Shown here in pieces: positions 6,401 through 6,481 of a DNA stretch of 6,481 nucleotides. The position numbers were made by a program, and so were the translations under genes. Source of the stretch: an uncultured Oscillospiraceae bacterium (GTDB taxonomy: Bacteria; Bacillota; Clostridia; UBA1381); the NCBI GenBank assembly GCA_945876665.1, contig CAMCPC010000073.1, forward strand, positions 1 to 6,481, in the 5' to 3' direction. The notes under the pieces were generated by a model, which was not told the DNA's origin, ran no database searches, and saw nothing but the letters and a program-made list of their open reading frames with translations. The stretch's first letter is position 1; every line of letters begins with the position of its first letter.

Positions 6401-6481
6401 ATTCTATACAGATTTCGGAGATGAACATTCAGATCTGACAGGTGTTGAACTATACGGCGCAAAATTCAAGAGATATCAGGA
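333..6481 (+). CDS. Giant secreted multidomain surface protein with Calx-beta and beta-propeller-like regions (3' end beyond window)
   Basis: The frame is open for 2,049 complete codons and runs off the right edge, so the true length is unknown. The start is set by a strong ribosome binding site and by the signal peptide directly after it. Domain order: signal peptide 1-29; interrupted Calx-beta about 52-261; second Calx-beta 263-366; unassigned beta-rich region about 372-958, with a Trp-Gly-Cys at 440-442 and a VEFYGLAAMY segment near 571; CnaB/carboxypeptidase-regulatory-like module about 959-1053; a further beta-rich region without a recognised family about 1054-1321; helical segment about 1322-1393; glycine-rich amphipathic strands about 1397-1580; BNR/sialidase-like repeats from about 1655. 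The chain is acidic and cysteine-poor, as usual for extracellular proteins. No catalytic motif is seen, so an adhesin, scaffold or ligand-binding role outside the cell is inferred. Any wall-anchoring LPXTG, SLH or dockerin module would lie past the window. The gene has its own promoter and appears to be transcribed alone from the left side. Confidence 0.93.
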   Translation, partial: MKFKRAISTVLSVTLMASLLNGFAIPAYASGDDVIAIEASRLPEENLVTDSVVYMGTSATNLNEADATYAITVYRDGDVSGEASVEVKTHDLTAVYGKDYELYENDVEVTGDGISILEKNSKQQADEEEEEAVVYYEEPFEDMQGPFAYSNLDNSEEKSSLALLKEAQTGEETRETYPTEFKGLSDSIMQSLAPELGNIMESSSSMILNFAPGETEKVIKFRILDDSDSEGNEGFTITLNNPEGTSVYGVTATAVTITDDEPVVHSTVSFSDSEYNAEDGKVEITVIREGAQYSVSDVLFRTSGDSATAGENYIEQNSIIAFMPYETEKTVEMSVSGEGKFDVFLSEFKGCDEGEYTRATVNISNDGEFELFAEDTKSFDIGISDKTYSVEYEMNQPTGTIMDTGYDPALEVGTYYFSSDSNHGGIFSYSKDQYGGSKPWGCGVRESKYVYKSDSDMSQNYGSLKYYHTSTWKNGYTYTESTSTIPGVYYQYIIPDWRETSSFGSAAGVNPQQSRFELFDGSTSIGKNSVMGSFSRSQNKGAVKLEKQNKNLTAKVYAMDENGSMTPKSYVEFYGLAAMYKKYTISVETPDEKEYISGSGKFSAIPAQVKTASGAQVPYQEGKRDIYVNTNEDNSNIVFEITDGDVNGVKDKFGTLIGYTIKLDPGKAEERTELNYPADYLTFLDSGTHSAALDYKTETVNKIKSRVKSDLRRIPVDKYFVDWIDSEQKKTVSSGHGYYQILKFKPVFDYNNVSVQVVDAVGGSAAFNNSKLTSGSTVPYHAGDSIDLSATAASAGQHVEGYEVSTDGGVNFNLITDTSTLLLRPDTKYIVRPRVADNDNRIEIQFESEEAKKRLHINNLIAAEKLTGDLAGKYILNLNSDKSDVKEMMAPEAGSVYNLQILVDQDENSDYIYRPVIKTALDENTYKTQYFDVVAKSKMADNIIKLDVEKVAKSDLTYFSVTGSVISDFKPIRTIGTATASFPVTGYNLFAGGEQEEFYNSKTGNINQFINRVSASTDDNGKYRLEGIYAKNGDTITVLATNGSNSQICAVTLSSDGLKAEDISHSYNEIDEENKTNTMKTEMVKGYVVAQEGIKLAYPSNAPYVASIMYNYNKSENTAKVRLTDNTVRMFDDTLNITAVVNPMGRKISKAIFTAYTVTGKKTEFTAPADENNPGIFIVSIEKMLDTLHNGDKIYVRLVDEECNTVSNTYYDEVLEEEVTTTNEIPIEYPDVDTGLMTYVENELIAPQTYEFTTTPTVNIPLMGNMKGNASSGIISFTRTNWDGNTGYTLTLNLDGAYTTGKTLSTPDKLNNFKKFKNGVSEIESMRKEAVGAVEDVYNASCERLILDANNCDAAFGAGSGDDLRAAAATLEKEKKEVTKAMNNRTAKNKDRAVAGFNHSALSIDAMFMLMFEFVYDPVKNDYIFSCGSVCIGGTMSYSKVMYTTIYGIPVYLQIGGTLQVDFPVSYTTEEGKNALTSGDFNTYAGNIAERLSRDTTGGMEVMLSAKVQAGVGMCGVIGARGYINLSLQTSIIGDGDGLTKESGVLFSTTGGIGIDLLVTSIDINLFSVLVGTGAYSNKTSYDFFGGLVSAGSKGKIASYSASDEYELLSVKEDGTVVGKHDYFSGNDDMSSFGKNDGLTLMGMPEIQNINVLFDNAAERTRPQLVDLGQERKMLVFIGSDANADEYNKARLMYSVQNNGEWSTPKIVSDDETVDSTPEVIKKDNKVYIAWSDASRKFTEEDSLKDKLITFGISMAVYDVEEDTMGSEITLTDDGYFNLSPQLNVVGNKMYCNYMKRDLTNAENEEDLLDMTNLYSTMAYRCYDFDTNTIEEEKYISIRHGELTDPLVFDYNEITTQAGGKNYMISTYTVDEDKNLMTDGDREVFLAIYNIDDDKSYYPIKLSDDYVSQSVPKLTDIDGTIILTWIEDGYLFEMMNVTDLINALTDSSNTYNAYINSDSDDAQWYKRTASELGMSYENYIDSIYSDLCFDDFYVYETNFKGNDEQRTVISSYKLVSDGDDLYVFYTDFGDEHSDLTGVELYGAKFKRYQ
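486..1115 (+). other. Calx-beta domain 1, interrupted by an insertion (residues ~52-261)
   Basis: The first half carries the usual Calx-beta pattern of an Asn-Glu-rich strand, then an alternating strand with an R-D-G turn, ending in G97-K-D-Y100. The second half resumes at LNFAPGETEK (208-217), followed by the acidic loop D225, D226, D228, E230, E233, a FTITLNNPEG strand, and the closing VTITDDE (255-261). In Calx-beta domains these acidic residues bind calcium between the beta strands. The two halves are separated by about 100 extra residues. Calcium binding is inferred from the family and the retained acidic residues. Confidence 0.8.
645..947 (+). other. About 100-residue acidic insertion inside Calx-beta 1 (residues ~105-205)
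   Basis: This segment lies between the GKDY and LNFAPGE motifs that are normally about ten residues apart. It includes D126 and five consecutive Glu (127-131), then a Tyr/Phe-rich stretch, and then a likely helical part with LLKEAQTGEE and a Ser-rich end. It looks partly disordered and partly helical, unlike the beta sandwich around it. I recognise no family for it. It may be a surface-exposed excursion from a loop of the sandwich. Confidence 0.7.
1119..1430 (+). other. Calx-beta domain 2, compact and partly degenerate (residues 263-366)
   Basis: It opens with STVSFSDSEYNAEDGKVEITV, contains the characteristic A-G-E-N-Y (Y313), reaches IIAFMPYETEKTV nine residues later, and closes with ATVNISND (359-366). 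The spacing from Tyr to Phe (313 to 322) is normal, which shows by contrast that domain 1 is interrupted. The acidic DD...E..E loop after the PYETEKTV strand is missing and replaced by SGEGKFDVFLSE, so calcium binding is probably weakened or lost here. Confidence 0.7.
1446..3206 (+). other. Long beta-rich region without a recognised family (residues ~372-958)
   Basis: This stretch of nearly 590 residues is rich in Tyr, Ser, Thr and Gly, with short alternating hydrophobic strands typical of stacked beta sandwiches. The part at about 410-520 is unusually aromatic, with many Tyr, W440-G-C442, another Trp in the STWKNGY segment and one in PDWRET. This could be a carbohydrate-binding-like jelly roll, but I cannot assign it. 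The part at about 545-600 includes VEFYGLAAMYKKYTISVE. The part at about 725-850 contains segments such as GYYQILKFKP and GYEVSTDGG, which resemble the Ig-like or bacterial repeat folds of large surface proteins. Confidence 0.5.
3207..3491 (+). other. CnaB / carboxypeptidase-regulatory-like module (residues ~959-1053)
   Basis: The stretch begins FSVTGSV, which resembles the first strand of these folds, and contains T-D-D-N-G-K-Y-R-L-E-G-I (1017-1028) followed by NGDTITVLATNG (1032-1043). A Thr-Asp-x-x-Gly-x-Tyr-x-Leu-x-Gly core is the hallmark of CnaB-like and carboxypeptidase-D regulatory-like beta sandwiches. The fold is mostly structural and serves as a stalk or spacer in surface proteins. 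The module is longer than usual between its first strand and the hallmark motif. I see no clear Lys/Asn/Glu triad to support an isopeptide bond. Confidence 0.5.
4296..4511 (+). other. Charged alpha-helical segment in a beta-rich protein (residues ~1322-1393)
   Basis: The composition changes sharply to Ala, Glu, Lys, Arg and Met, with EIESMRKEAVGAVEDVYNAS and later LRAAAATLEKEKKEVTKAMN. Heptad-like spacing of hydrophobic residues suggests one or two long helices, possibly a helical hairpin around the GAGSGDD turn. Two Cys lie in its first half. It is flanked on both sides by beta-rich sequence, so it looks like an insertion or connecting arm. Confidence 0.55.
4521..5072 (+). other. Glycine-rich amphipathic beta-strand region (residues ~1397-1580)
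   Basis: Strand after strand shows alternating hydrophobic and polar residues with tight turns, for example ALSIDAMFMLMFEFVYDP, then NDYIFSCGSVCIGGTMSYS, then GIPVYLQIGGTLQVDFP. Next come glycine-periodic strands such as VQAGVGMCGVIGARGYINLS and GGIGIDLLVTSIDINLFSV. The pattern fits a large antiparallel sheet, open scaffold or barrel-like fold. I cannot name the family. Three Cys fall here (two in SCGSVC and one in GMCG). Confidence 0.5.
5295..6481 (+). other. Sialidase/BNR-like beta-propeller region, incomplete (residues ~1655 to edge)
   Basis: Repeated blade-like units begin with a polar-Pro-x-Leu/Val motif and continue to a hydrophobic strand ending near Trp or Tyr and an acidic turn. They are RPQLVDLGQ...LVFIGSD (from 1662), TPEVIKKDNKVYIAWSD (1717-1733), LSPQLNVVGNKMYCNYM (from 1779) and VPKLTDIDGTIILTWIEDG (from 1911). 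A NGEWSTPKIV segment (Trp1702) resembles the strand linking blades in sialidase-like propellers. No catalytic sialidase residues are visible, so ligand or glycan binding is more likely than catalysis. The last blades are cut by the window edge. Confidence 0.6.

Overview
The window is almost entirely one very long, unfinished gene. A methionine start at 333 opens a reading frame that runs without a stop to the right edge, giving at least 2,049 codons. Upstream lie the 3' end of another gene (stop at 144-146), a strong intrinsic terminator, and a 186-base spacer with a promoter and possible regulatory sites. No RNA genes, CRISPR arrays, insertion sequences or attachment sites are visible. Nothing on the minus strand looks like a real gene.

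The organism is probably a low-to-moderate G+C Gram-positive anaerobe of the class Clostridia. The pointers are a strong GGAG-type ribosome binding site, a TTGACA promoter, heavy use of ATA (Ile), AGA (Arg) and ACA (Thr), a U-tailed hairpin terminator, and a Gram-positive style signal peptide. This is inference from style; no taxonomic marker is present.

The giant protein is secreted. Reading from its N-terminus: a signal peptide (residues 1-29); a Calx-beta domain split by about 100 extra residues, including an acidic stretch; a second, compact and partly degenerate Calx-beta domain (263-366); a long beta-rich region that I cannot assign (about 372-958); a CnaB/carboxypeptidase-regulatory-like module (about 959-1053); a further beta-rich region (about 1054-1321); a charged helical segment (about 1322-1393); a glycine-rich region of alternating amphipathic strands (about 1397-1580); and a sialidase/BNR-like beta-propeller region (about 1655 to the edge). 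The C-terminus, where a wall anchor or SLH domain would be expected, is outside the window.

The control region holds a TTGACA/TAAGAT promoter, a Fur-box-like sequence over the -35, a near-perfect 15-base palindrome just after the predicted transcription start, and a possible 14-codon leader peptide whose stop is one base before the giant gene's start. Together these suggest that this costly surface protein is tightly regulated, but no single element is proven.
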